Assembly (NCBI GenBank): GCA_019262145.1
Contig: CP076745.1
Coordinates: 1,423,093 to 1,487,092 of the forward strand
DNA from: Candidatus Methanogranum gryphiswaldense
GTDB taxonomy: Archaea; Thermoplasmatota; Thermoplasmata; Methanomassiliicoccales; Methanomethylophilaceae
Length of the DNA: 64,000 nucleotides
Direction of reading: 5' to 3'
In this document: positions 46,701 to 54,922 of the stretch, piece by piece
Layout: each line of letters starts with the position of its first letter
How positions within the stretch are numbered: position 1 is the stretch's first letter
The notes under the pieces: generated by a model
What the model was told of the DNA's origin: nothing
Database searches by the model: none
Seen by the model: the letters and a program-made list of their open reading frames with translations, nothing else
Translations under genes and position numbers: made by a program

Positions 46701-48162
46701 TGGACCCTACCGGCTCTTTCACCTGTGTTATCATGGGGATCAGGATCTTGGTCACATCCTCTTGGGAATAACCAAACTCCACCATCATGGCACTGGTATC
46801 ATTGACCCAACGATTGACCATCCTTCCAGATGATACTGTGTCGAGGTCCAACCTGTTCGTTTCGAGCCAGGTCCTGTAAGGATATGCAGAAGAGATCTCC
46901 CTCTTTATCTCTGGATCGTATATCACTCTGCCTTCGGCCGTATCAATGAGCATCATCTTGCCTGGCATCAAACGCCCGGATTCCTCGAGATCGCTTTCCT
47001 GTATCTGTATGACACCTGCCTCGGAGGCCAATATGAATAGACCTTCCTTGGTTATCGAGTATCTTGCAGGACGCAGCCCGTTCCTGTCAAGCATACCGCC
47101 TGCGTATCTTCCATCAGTGAACAGGACCGCGGCTGGACCATCCCATGGTTCCATGGGTATGCTGTGATATTCATAATATGCCTTCAGACTGTCCGATATT
47201 GGATTCTTATCATTCCATGATTCGGGTATCATTATCGACAGTGCGTTGGCCATGCTCTTTCCGCTCATCGTGAGGAATTCGAACATGTTGTCCAAGGTCG
47301 CACTGTCGCTCATTCCATCCTGCATTATGGGGAAAAGTTCCTTTAGATCGGGGAGCAACGGAGTCTCGAGAACGCTTTCTCTGGCTTTGGTCCAGGACCT
47401 GTTTCCTTTTATGGTGTTGATCTCTCCGTTATGGCAGAGCATTCTGAATGGCTGTGCCAACTTCCACATCGGAAGCGTGTTCGTGCTAAACCTGGAATGG
47501 ACCATGGCTATAGCGGACTTGAACTCAGGATTCGTGAGATCTCTGTAATACGTCCTCAATTGGATTGGCGTGAGCATTCCCTTATAATTCACGGTCCTGG
47601 TAGAAAGGCTGCAGATGTAGAAATCATCCTTCGAGTCGATGTTCGATCCAGCGACCCTGTTGGAGACCCTTTTCCTCACGCTGTACAACTTATGTTCCAG
47701 AATATCCTGTCCATCATAACTGGTCAAGAACACCTGGGTTATGTTGGGCTCGCTATACTGCGCCTGCGGACCGGGGACGTCGTGGTCCACCGGAACTTCC
47801 CTCAGGCATATCTCATGAAGGCCGTAACGCTGACATTCCTCTCTCAGAATAGAGAGACAAGCCCCCTCGTCCTTCTTATCCTTAGGTAAAAAAATGATTC
47901 CGGTCCCGTATCTTCCGACCTCCGGGACCGAAATCTTAAGAAATTTGGTGATGAAGTCGTGCGGGATCTGCACAGTAATACCGGTACCGTCACCTGTCTT
48001 ACCATCAGCATTCTCCGCACCGCGGTGCTCCATATTCTCAAGGATCTGAAGACCGTACTCGACGATCCTGTGATCCTTGTTCCCATTAATGTTGACGGCA
48101 AGACCCACTCCGCATGAGTCATGCTCATTCTCCGGGTCGTACAGACCCACCGCACTCTTCAC
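43735..48162 (-). CDS. gltB: Glutamate synthase large subunit, full-length bacterial type
   Basis: About 1475 residues (1493 if ATG 48216 is used). Makes two glutamates from glutamine and 2-oxoglutarate. The N-terminal Ntn glutaminase begins at the Cys of HDSCGVGLAV, exposed after removing a short propeptide; the FMN domain contains ISGADGGTGASP, the [3Fe-4S] motif is CIMCRKCQTNTCPVG, and the last domain is the GxGxG-rich GXXG beta-helix (GLSGGRIAVF). GTG 48162 is preferred because GAGG lies ten bases upstream; the earlier ATG overlaps glnA. Most archaea carry split, shorter versions. No small subunit (GltD) is nearby, so the electron donor may be ferredoxin. Confidence 0.93.
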   Translation of the reverse strand: MKSAVGLYDPENEHDSCGVGLAVNINGNKDHRIVEYGLQILENMEHRGAENADGKTGDGTGITVQIPHDFITKFLKISVPEVGRYGTGIIFLPKDKKDEGACLSILREECQRYGLHEICLREVPVDHDVPGPQAQYSEPNITQVFLTSYDGQDILEHKLYSVRKRVSNRVAGSNIDSKDDFYICSLSTRTVNYKGMLTPIQLRTYYRDLTNPEFKSAIAMVHSRFSTNTLPMWKLAQPFRMLCHNGEINTIKGNRSWTKARESVLETPLLPDLKELFPIMQDGMSDSATLDNMFEFLTMSGKSMANALSIMIPESWNDKNPISDSLKAYYEYHSIPMEPWDGPAAVLFTDGRYAGGMLDRNGLRPARYSITKEGLFILASEAGVIQIQESDLEESGRLMPGKMMLIDTAEGRVIYDPEIKREISSAYPYRTWLETNRLDLDTVSSGRMVNRWVNDTSAMMVEFGYSQEDVTKILIPMITQVKEPVGSTGYDAPLAILSDKPQRLFNYFRQSFAQVTNPPIDPIREQLVMSITGYIGSINRNVLMPTPVNCKIVKVKHPVITNRELDLLKNISYRGFSTTVIPMTFDLADGPEGLEKALKKICQQAEASVDNNISYIILSDRFVDKDHVAIPSVLAVSAVHQYLVHNKKRMQTDIIVETGEPREVMHFALLFGYGANVINPYMAYNIIEKIVKEQEDIKIDVDTAERNYIKVLESGLLKIMSKMGIATIRSYRGSRLFEAIGIDREVCAKYFAHTVSNIGGLKLTDIAGEAISVHETAFGQNDKEIVLEDQGLYNYRKGGERHSWNPDTVKWLHQAVRESDEEAYKQFAEMEDSGSFFIRDIMEIKKGKAVPLREVEPAVNIIKRFVAEGISFGAISTEAHETLADAMNRLGAQSNTGEGGEDPKRFKLTADGRDLCSKVKQIASGRFGVTAQYLVNAEEIQIKVAQGAKPGEGGQLMEYKVDKVIAATRHCIPGITLISPPPHHDIYSIEDLKQLIFDLKCINPTARVSVKLVSEAGVGTVAAGVAKAGADVILISGADGGTGASPLSSIRYAGLPWELGIAEAQQTLMLNNLRGRVRLQVDGQMKTGRDVIISALLGAEEYGFATAPMVAIGCIMCRKCQTNTCPVGIATQDPLRRAKFKGTPENVMNYFRFLAEDVRRHLAVMGYRSLDEIIGRADLIVRKPMIGKKSDNADIVQIVKMFKGDRICTTGQGDIIKDILDKRMIKDANIALDAGDSVKLEYGICNVDRSVGTMLSGVVTKRGLSLKDSAIQITFKGTAGQSFGAFLSQGMTFYLKGQANDFVGKGLSGGRIAVFREDHVPRFNVIAGNTLLYGATSGEVYIAGVVGERFCVRNSGAIAVAEGAGDHCCEYMTGGRAVLLGNVGRNFAAGMSAGIAYVLNDDGDFDRHCNMDMVELLLVDSLADRTELRRILEDHVRYTGSQKAKDILADWDKNVTRFLKVMPIGYKKILESQNQ

Positions 48163-48173
48163 TTTATCAAACC

Positions 48174-50357
48174 TCAGCTTATGAAGAGCAGTTCTCTGTA
48201 CTTGGGCATGGGCCACATCTGGTCATCAACTATCATCTCAAGCGCGTCGAGATGTTTCCTGATTGCCTCGATGCTAGGTACGATCTTGTCGTGGAACTCC
48301 ACGGCCTTCTCGCGCTCATTCTCAATTCCATGTAATTTCACACAGAGACTGTCCATCTCGGAGGCCAGGTCCATTGCCGCTGACACGCACTCAGAGATCT
48401 CTTTTATCTGCTTGCGCTCGTGAGAAGACAATTGCTCGAATTCCGTCTTTGAGAACAGCTCCTTGAGCTTGAACACGTTGTCCAACAGCAGGGACTGATA
48501 CTCGATCGCAACTGGGATCAGATGGTTGAGTGCCATGTCACTTATGGTCTTCGCCTCTATCTCGACCTTCTTGCAGTAGATCTCCCAAAGAACCTCTTTC
48601 CTTGCATCAAGCTCGACCTCCGTCAAGACCTTCGTATCCTTGTAGATCTTGATTGTCTTCTTAGATGTGAATGCATCGTAGATCACTGGAACGGAGTTCT
48701 CACAGTCGAGTTTGCGACGTTTTGCCTCGATCCTCCACTCTTCGGAGTATCCGTTTCCATCGAAGCATACATCCTTGCATGCCCTGTATGTCTCACGGAC
48801 CTCGTCAAGGACGGCCTGCATTACAGGTGTTCCGGATGCGATCCTCTTATCGACCGCTATCTTGAACTGCTTAAGCTGGTATGCAACGATCGTGTTGAGT
48901 ACTGCCAGCGGTGCACCGCAGTTGGCCGAGGAACCCACGGCCCTGAACTCGAATCTGTTGCCTGTGAACGCGAACGGCGAGGTTCTGTTCCTATCGGTGT
49001 TGTCCACCAATAATTCAGGAACCTGCGGGATTCCGAGGCTGTAGCCTTTCTTCTCACTGATCTTGACCATGTCCTTGGTGTGGAGCAGCTCCTCAAAGAC
49101 CTGGCTAACCTGTACTCCTAAGAAGGAGGATATGATCGCCGGGGGTGCCTCGTTGGCCCCTAATCTGTGGGCATTGGAGGCTGTCATGATGGATGCTTTC
49201 AGCAACGAATCGTTGTCATAGACGGCCTTGAGCACATTGGCCATGAACGTGAGGAATCTGAGGTTCTCTTCGTCCGTCTTTCCAGGGGACATGAGGCCGA
49301 TGCCGTCTTCTGTTCCAAGGGACCAGTTACAGTGCTTTCCGGATCCGTTTACCCCTCCGAATGGTTTCTCGTGGAGAAGTACCTTGAATCCGTGACGCTC
49401 TGCGACCTGCTTCATGATGGACATGAGGAGAAGGTTATGATCGACCGCGAGGTTGACCTCCTCGTAGACTGGTGCGATCTCGAACTGGTTGGGTGCGACC
49501 TCGTTGTGCCTGGTCTTGACAGGTATCCCGAGTTTGTATGCCTCGTACTCCAGATCCTTCATGAACTCTAAAGCCCTGGAAGGGATCAAAGCGAAATAGT
49601 GGTCCTCGAGCTGCTGATTCTTCGCACTGTTATGTCCCTGAAGCGTACGCTCGGTAAGGATCAGGTCAGGGCGTTGTGCGTAAAGCGCAGAATCGATCAG
49701 GAAGTACTCCTGTTCCCATCCGAGATAGGAATTGACCCTGGCGTTCTCCATTCCGAAGTACTTGAGTACATCGGCGGTCGCCTTGGATACAGCAGAAACG
49801 GATTTCAAGAGCGGTGTCTTGTAATCCAGTGCCTCTCCTGTGTATGATATGAAAACTGTGGGGATGCAAAGACAGTCGCCCATTATGAATGCTGGAGACG
49901 AGGGGTCCCAAGCTGTGTATCCTCTGGCCTCGAAGGTATTCCTTAGACCTCCGCTGGGGAACGAGGATGCATCTGGCTCCTGCTGGCAGAGAAGTTTCCC
50001 GCTGAAACTCTCTATTGATTCTCCCTGTCCGTGTGGTTCCGCAAAGGAGTCGTGCTTCTCTGCAGTTCCGCCTGTCAGTGGCTGGAACCAGTGCGTGTAG
50101 TGTGTTGCTCCCATGTCCATGGCCCAGCGCTTCATGCCTGCGGCAACATGTTCAGCAACAGATTTGTCCAATGTCGCTCCCTGTTCGATTGACTCGTACA
50201 CGATCCTCCTCGTTTCGGAGGATAGGTATTTTCTCATTGTCGCTCTGTTGAAAACATTGCATCCGTAGTAGTCAGATGTTGCAGGTGCTGGAGGCTCAAC
50301 GACGACCGGCGCCTTTTTGAACGCTTCTTCGACGGCTTTGAATCTGCTGTTTGCCAT
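48174..50357 (-). CDS. glnN: Glutamine synthetase type III
   Basis: 727 residues, as long as the GSIII enzymes of Bacteroides and other gut bacteria and far longer than archaeal GSI (~450). Catalytic segments: GWEQEYFLID, RHNEVAPNQFEIAPVYE, HEKPFGGVNGSGKHCNWSLG and RTSPFAFTGNRFEFRAVGSSANCGAP. An N-terminal GSIII-specific region includes FNRATMRKYL and HWFQPLTGGTAEKHD. Fixes ammonia onto glutamate with ATP. It lies just upstream of gltB on the same strand, 11 bases before the preferred start, forming a GS-GOGAT operon. TATA-like GATTTATATTTG lies about 25 bases upstream. Very probably of bacterial origin. Confidence 0.95.
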   Translation of the reverse strand: MANSRFKAVEEAFKKAPVVVEPPAPATSDYYGCNVFNRATMRKYLSSETRRIVYESIEQGATLDKSVAEHVAAGMKRWAMDMGATHYTHWFQPLTGGTAEKHDSFAEPHGQGESIESFSGKLLCQQEPDASSFPSGGLRNTFEARGYTAWDPSSPAFIMGDCLCIPTVFISYTGEALDYKTPLLKSVSAVSKATADVLKYFGMENARVNSYLGWEQEYFLIDSALYAQRPDLILTERTLQGHNSAKNQQLEDHYFALIPSRALEFMKDLEYEAYKLGIPVKTRHNEVAPNQFEIAPVYEEVNLAVDHNLLLMSIMKQVAERHGFKVLLHEKPFGGVNGSGKHCNWSLGTEDGIGLMSPGKTDEENLRFLTFMANVLKAVYDNDSLLKASIMTASNAHRLGANEAPPAIISSFLGVQVSQVFEELLHTKDMVKISEKKGYSLGIPQVPELLVDNTDRNRTSPFAFTGNRFEFRAVGSSANCGAPLAVLNTIVAYQLKQFKIAVDKRIASGTPVMQAVLDEVRETYRACKDVCFDGNGYSEEWRIEAKRRKLDCENSVPVIYDAFTSKKTIKIYKDTKVLTEVELDARKEVLWEIYCKKVEIEAKTISDMALNHLIPVAIEYQSLLLDNVFKLKELFSKTEFEQLSSHERKQIKEISECVSAAMDLASEMDSLCVKLHGIENEREKAVEFHDKIVPSIEAIRKHLDALEMIVDDQMWPMPKYRELLFIS

Positions 50358-50433
50358 GATGGGGTGTGATACGTATGCAAATATAAATCTTTCTAAAATT
50401 TGTCGTTAAATGATTCAAAAAAATGTATCATAT

Positions 50434-50447
50434 TAGACGTTTGTCTA
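50434..50447. promoter_or_regulatory. Inverted repeat in the glnN-merR intergenic region
   Basis: TAGAC-GTTT-GTCTA perfect inverted repeat in the A+T-rich 256-base divergent region between glnN and the MerR regulator. It lies about 65 bases beyond the predicted glnN start site. A regulator site is possible but unproven. Confidence 0.3.
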
Positions 50448-50544
50448 CTAAAAACTAAAATTGTAACTATTTTAATATAATTTTGTACAAAAATGAATAA
50501 AAAGGCATGATTTCAAATTTTAAAAAGACCGATTTTTCGATATC

Positions 50545-50580
50545 AATATATACGAAAACTTTCCCCCTAGGGGAGACTAC
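50545..50580 (+). promoter_or_regulatory. MerR-type promoter with CCCCTAGGGG operator
   Basis: TATA-like ATATATA at about 50545-50553 is followed by the palindrome CCCCTAGGGG (50564-50573), so the palindrome falls at the expected start site. Operators of BmrR-type regulators in bacteria contain a similar CTCCCCTA.GG core, which supports autoregulation. Confidence 0.5.
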
Positions 50581-50613
50581 AATAGAATATAGTCACAAAC
50601 GAGATGCGCTCTC

Positions 50614-51420
50614 ATGAAGTACCGTATTGGTGAATTCTCAAAGATGGCAAAGATGTCTGTCAAGACTCTGAGATACTATGACGAGATCGGATTGCTCAAA
50701 CCCAGCAAGGTGGATGGATGGAATGGATACAGATATTACTCCACAGAACAACTGGGTACCATACAGACCATATTCTTGTACAGGGATGCGGGCCTATCCA
50801 TCGATGAAACAAAGCAGATGCTGCTCGGACATGATATCAAAGGACTCTTGGAATCAAGAAGGGACGAACTTACCACAGAAAGGGAAAGGATCAGCACGGA
50901 ACTCTCAAATTTGGAGAGAATAATAATGAACGAGAAAAAGAACGAACACAATGCCATAGTAAAGGACATCCCAGGATGTGTGGTCTATTGCGGAAAAGGA
51001 AAGATTGCCAATTTCCAAGAGATGACAAAATTCATATTGGGGACCGCAGAGGAATGTCTCGAAGCCAATCCAGGACTGGAATGCGATCCTTCTAATTACT
51101 GTTTCGTGACATACTTGGACAAAGAGTTCAAGGATCGGGAGATCTCGATTGAATATTCTCAAGCCGTAAAAAGAACCGGTATTGAGACAAAGAACATAAC
51201 TTTCAGAAAACTTGAACCTGTGACCGCGATATGCGTGATGCATAAAGGAAGTTACAACAAACTAGGCAACGCCTATTCTTGCGCTCTGGAATTCATAGAA
51301 GAAAATGAATACCAGGTGTGTGAAAATCCGAGAGAATGCTATATCGCAGGATGCTGGAATAGAGACAATGAATCAGATTATCTTACCGAGATACAGATAC
51401 CGATAAAAAAGATGGACTGA
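50614..51420 (+). CDS. MerR-family regulator with GyrI-like effector domain (BmrR-like)
   Basis: 268 residues. The N-terminal MerR winged helix is complete: YRIGEFSKMAKMSVKTLRYYDEIGLLKPS, GYRYYSTEQL; a dimerisation coiled coil spans about 75-110. The C-terminal part (~120-268) matches the GyrI/BmrR-type ligand-binding domain, with VTAICVMHKGSYNKLGNAY and ECYIAGCWNRDNESDYLTEIQIPI. MerR proteins normally twist bacterial promoters, so one here with a TATA promoter is unusual. Targets beyond its own gene are not evident; glnN and the SPFH operon flank it. Confidence 0.88.
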   Translation: MKYRIGEFSKMAKMSVKTLRYYDEIGLLKPSKVDGWNGYRYYSTEQLGTIQTIFLYRDAGLSIDETKQMLLGHDIKGLLESRRDELTTERERISTELSNLERIIMNEKKNEHNAIVKDIPGCVVYCGKGKIANFQEMTKFILGTAEECLEANPGLECDPSNYCFVTYLDKEFKDREISIEYSQAVKRTGIETKNITFRKLEPVTAICVMHKGSYNKLGNAYSCALEFIEENEYQVCENPRECYIAGCWNRDNESDYLTEIQIPIKKMD

Positions 51421-51522
51421 TCCCTTCGAACGCTCAGGTGTATATAAACCAATTATCTTCACAATTTATTACTTGGATAAACTAAATAATACAAAGACAC
51501 ACTTCACCTTATTAGTGAGAAT

Positions 51523-52449
51523 ATGGCATTCCTGTTCAAATCTGGAGATGAATTGTTTGACGAGGGAGTAGACCTCGTAAAACGTAAAGAGTACAATAAA
51601 GCCAGATCAAACTTTGAAAAGTGCGTTCAAAAAGGCACTACAAATTCCAACCTTGCAACTACGTACATATCGATCATATCGATGATCAGCGATCCGAATA
51701 ATCCGAATGTGTACACGGCGTTGGCCAAAAATCTGAGATCTAGCAACACGCCCACTTTCGAATTCGGACTGACACAGGTTGAATCCGAGAAACTGGCGGA
51801 TGAGTGTGACCTTGTCGCTGAACGCATTGTCCTTATGGCAAAAAATGGCAATGCGGATGTCAGGGAACAGAAAGGTAAAGATCTCATCCAGCTCGGTCAA
51901 AAGTATCAGATGAAGCTTGGAAAGGACACACTAAAAACCAATGAGCTGATAAACGGTGACACCGCCACATCAGGTATCAAAGAATCTCTGAGCATCCAAG
52001 CACTCGGATATGAGACGCTCGCATCTGCATCTGTTCTAACTGATCCTAAAAAAGCCGCTGAATATCTGCAGAACGCTTACAACTACCGTAAACAGGCCGG
52101 AGATGACGGATCCCATGATATGGAACTCATTCAGTCCTACTCTAGGTCCGCAAAATGCTGGATCTGTGGAAGGACCACAACCGGTGAAGGCATACACTTC
52201 GTAACCATGTCCAGCGAGATCACCCCCTTCATGAAATCCGCACAGGATGACCTACTCAAATCAGCACCTGCTGATTTTGAATCGGTATACGTCTGCAGAC
52301 CATGTTACTCGGCGATCTCTAGAAGATCGGATGCGATCGCCAATAAATACTATCAGGACGCGATAAAAGACCTCCGCGAAACAGAGATGAGACTTCGTTT
52401 GGAGATCGCAGAGGTTCGCGCATCCGTTGCCATGGTAAGGATGAGGTAA
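51523..52449 (+). CDS. Repeat/zinc-finger protein, first gene of SPFH operon
   Basis: 308 residues. The N-terminus (about 5-60) looks like a TPR hairpin pair (LFDEGVDLVKRKEYNKARSN). A later stretch, ALGYETLASASVL...AAEYLQNAYNYRKQAG, is another helical repeat. Residues ~213-265 hold a two-part zinc site, CWICGR and CRPCY, separated by about 45 residues, followed by a C-terminal helix. A TATA-like GTGTATATAAACC near 51438-51450 probably drives the whole run to 56038. No named family recognised; the role is inferred from its partners as a cytoplasmic scaffold. Confidence 0.72.
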   Translation: MAFLFKSGDELFDEGVDLVKRKEYNKARSNFEKCVQKGTTNSNLATTYISIISMISDPNNPNVYTALAKNLRSSNTPTFEFGLTQVESEKLADECDLVAERIVLMAKNGNADVREQKGKDLIQLGQKYQMKLGKDTLKTNELINGDTATSGIKESLSIQALGYETLASASVLTDPKKAAEYLQNAYNYRKQAGDDGSHDMELIQSYSRSAKCWICGRTTTGEGIHFVTMSSEITPFMKSAQDDLLKSAPADFESVYVCRPCYSAISRRSDAIANKYYQDAIKDLRETEMRLRLEIAEVRASVAMVRMR

Positions 52450-52460
52450 GGTGAAAGATT

Positions 52461-53999
52461 TTGGATGAAATGATCGCTCTAAGGTGCAAACATTGCGGCG
52501 CACCACTCGATAAAAAGGATCTGGAATCCGATTCACCTTTCGTGACGTGCCAATCGTGCGGTACGACACAGCAGAGAATGGATGCGAAAGCCTATCTCGA
52601 CCAGATGATGGGGCAGATCCAGACATGGATCAGCAAATCCATCCCAGGCGGATTCTCCATGGCTCAGTCGGAGAACGTGGACTCTGTTGCAAGATACAAC
52701 ATATTCGTCACGAACATAAAACCGAAGATAGAGACGGAGTACAGCGAATACAGGTTCGCAATAAACACCCTCCTGTCCAACCCGCTCATAGTATTACCGT
52801 TCACCACCGATGCCTCAATCAAAGCCTGTCACGAATCCAATCAGGCATTCGAGTTCAACGCAAAGGCGAAGAGCATTGAGGCATTGGCTGTTGACAACAA
52901 TAGCATGTCCTTGGTAAAAGGTGCAGAGAATATCGCGACCGCTTACGCACTGCTCATAAACAACACCAAATTGTTACATGAGGATAAACCCGGAAGGTAT
53001 ATTCTGCTCAGCAATAATTTCACTGAAGCAGCAAAATCGTTCGCATCGATCAAAGGATATGAATTGGCAGCTCAACGTTTCGAAGCACTAGCGATCGTTT
53101 GTAACGGATGCGAGAAACTACTGAACGGCGATGTAATGAGTGCGATGCCGATGTTTGAAAGCGGGCAGACAAAATTGAGTGGCATCAAAGATAAGGTCCT
53201 TTCGGATATGAACCTCGGCATAATGTACCAGGCTGTGGATATGGAGATCTCCCAAACAAAGATACTGGCAGATATTGCTGGCTTTGTAACTAACGGGGTC
53301 TCTGATGACCCACTTGTTGTGCTCAACGTCATCAGAAAAGTATTCGGATTCAAATTCACAAAAAGCGGGGACTGGGGATATCTTCTTGGAAACAAGGACA
53401 GATATAACGAGATATTCAGCTATATCTCGGCCATAATGAAGGCTAAGAACGGTGGGTCATTACCTATCGTTTCTGGTTCAGGACAGGTCCTGGTCCCATT
53501 CTGGGATGTGGATCTGAGATATAGTTTCCAGACCGGTGCGATGTGGAAGAAGAAGAGTGTGGAGGTCGTAGAAGATATCCTGCTGCCTGCGGATTTCGTC
53601 ATCGATGATGCTTGTCTCAGCGACCCTGCATCAGCGTTGACTGATATTTTCGCACTACGTCCGGAAAAAAGCATACTCTCGGGCATAAAAGGAACGGAGA
53701 CCAGCATCAGCGGCGGAGAAGGGATATCAAAGATCTCACTATTCGCTGAGAACACGCCGGGCGGCAGAAAGGTGGTCGTTCCTTTAAGCACAAAGAGAGA
53801 GGCAGAAAAGTTGGTCTCGGACTACCTGAAACAACGTACGAGCAGCGATTCTCAACTGAAATTGAGTAAACCCTACGTCAAGGGATTGATATACATACCC
53901 TGTGAAGTTGATAGCAATTTGAAAGTACCAGCCGGATTCGGATCTCTGGTCCCGAAAAGGATCAAGAGAACCAACGTTTCCGATCTGATAATCGTGTAA
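52461..53999 (+). CDS. Zinc-ribbon protein of SPFH operon (YdjG-like position)
   Basis: 512 residues. N-terminal zinc ribbon: CKHCG...CQSCGTTQQ at about residues 9-36. A helical middle (about 60-300) contains TPR-like segments (YELAAQRFEALAIVCNGCEKLL). The C-terminal ~200 residues are mixed strand/helix, including QVLVPFWDVDLRYSF and a region ending GLIYIPCEV, which resembles the recurring YdjG-type module following zinc ribbons (tentative). TTG 52461 is preferred because AAGGTG is eight bases upstream; ATG 52470 is the alternative. The gene starts 11 bases after the previous stop. Confidence 0.72.
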   Translation: MDEMIALRCKHCGAPLDKKDLESDSPFVTCQSCGTTQQRMDAKAYLDQMMGQIQTWISKSIPGGFSMAQSENVDSVARYNIFVTNIKPKIETEYSEYRFAINTLLSNPLIVLPFTTDASIKACHESNQAFEFNAKAKSIEALAVDNNSMSLVKGAENIATAYALLINNTKLLHEDKPGRYILLSNNFTEAAKSFASIKGYELAAQRFEALAIVCNGCEKLLNGDVMSAMPMFESGQTKLSGIKDKVLSDMNLGIMYQAVDMEISQTKILADIAGFVTNGVSDDPLVVLNVIRKVFGFKFTKSGDWGYLLGNKDRYNEIFSYISAIMKAKNGGSLPIVSGSGQVLVPFWDVDLRYSFQTGAMWKKKSVEVVEDILLPADFVIDDACLSDPASALTDIFALRPEKSILSGIKGTETSISGGEGISKISLFAENTPGGRKVVVPLSTKREAEKLVSDYLKQRTSSDSQLKLSKPYVKGLIYIPCEVDSNLKVPAGFGSLVPKRIKRTNVSDLIIV

Positions 54000-54012
54000 G
54001 GAGAAGAATAAA

Positions 54013-54390
54013 ATGACAGAACTGAACAACAGAACGCTTTCAGCGGTCTCGCTTGGAGTGTTCATAATCGCACTTGCGATCGGATTCCTTGCCTACATGG
54101 CATTGGATAAGGGTGTGCTCGTGATCCTATGGGTCACAGCGCTGATATTCGGAGTGGCCCTATGCCTCATGTCAAGTCTATTCAGCGATAAGACCACCGG
54201 CGCTGGACCTTCCGACAAGATGTACAGACTTGCAGTTGGTGCATTCGTTGCCTTGGTCGGCCTGGTAGGCTTGATCTATACTGCAACGACTGTTGACTGG
54301 ATATACGTACTCGTGATATTCCTTATCGGCATCGCGCTGATTGGAATCACTGTAGCATTAATAAATAACAAAAAGGAGGCATCACTTTGA
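54013..54390 (+). CDS. Small four-TM membrane protein of SPFH operon
   Basis: 125 residues, four hydrophobic segments (about 12-33, 38-58, 74-93, 97-117) with a short polar loop around SDKTTGAGPSDK. GGAGAA precedes the ATG. Its stop overlaps the TTG start of the next gene, indicating co-translation. Probably the membrane anchor or sensor of the complex encoded by the operon (inference). Confidence 0.75.
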   Translation: MTELNNRTLSAVSLGVFIIALAIGFLAYMALDKGVLVILWVTALIFGVALCLMSSLFSDKTTGAGPSDKMYRLAVGAFVALVGLVGLIYTATTVDWIYVLVIFLIGIALIGITVALINNKKEASL

Positions 54391-54917
54391 CAATCGATCA
54401 AACGATCGACAAAAAAATGAACGATAACAGATCGCTCATAGAGAGGATATCCCTTTACATCCCCGGATATAAGGGTTACAGACAAAAGAATCTCAGAAGG
54501 GACGAGGATAGAGCCGTAAGGGGAGAGGTCGCACGTGAACTGGAAGCAGTAAAGAACGACCTTGTTACCGTACAGAGGGCTACCGTCGGAAACCTAGAAC
54601 TGATGAGAGAGACAGAAAGGATCAGATCCAAAGCTGACAAGTACTATATAGATGTGAAAAAAGCAGTTGCTGGATACAGCGCATTCCACGACTCGGTGAA
54701 AATAATGGAAAAAGAGCTCGACGGCCTTATCCAATGGGATGCAAAACTCATGGATGATGTTCAATCTCTGAAAACACAGACGAAGGCCATAGTCGACGCC
54801 ATTGATAACGGTAACACCGCACTTAAAGGCCAGCTCAGAGACTTAGAAAGGACCATCGACCAACTCTCTGAAGACTACCTCGGAAGAGAGAGCATAATGA
54901 AAGGATTCAAGGAGTGA
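54387..54917 (+). CDS. Coiled-coil protein of SPFH operon
   Basis: 176 residues. The N-terminus has SLYIPGYKGYRQKNLRRDEDR, a motif of the kind IPGYxGYxxKxxRRxxDR that I associate with proteins encoded beside SPFH genes; the remaining ~120 residues are charged helices likely to form a long coiled coil, in the size range of a short PspA-like protein. The start is TTG 54387, nine bases after a strong AAAGGAGG, overlapping the preceding stop. It ends five bases before the SPFH gene. PspA homology is not established from sequence alone. Confidence 0.75.
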   Translation: MTIDQTIDKKMNDNRSLIERISLYIPGYKGYRQKNLRRDEDRAVRGEVARELEAVKNDLVTVQRATVGNLELMRETERIRSKADKYYIDVKKAVAGYSAFHDSVKIMEKELDGLIQWDAKLMDDVQSLKTQTKAIVDAIDNGNTALKGQLRDLERTIDQLSEDYLGRESIMKGFKE

Positions 54918-54922
54918 ACTGA

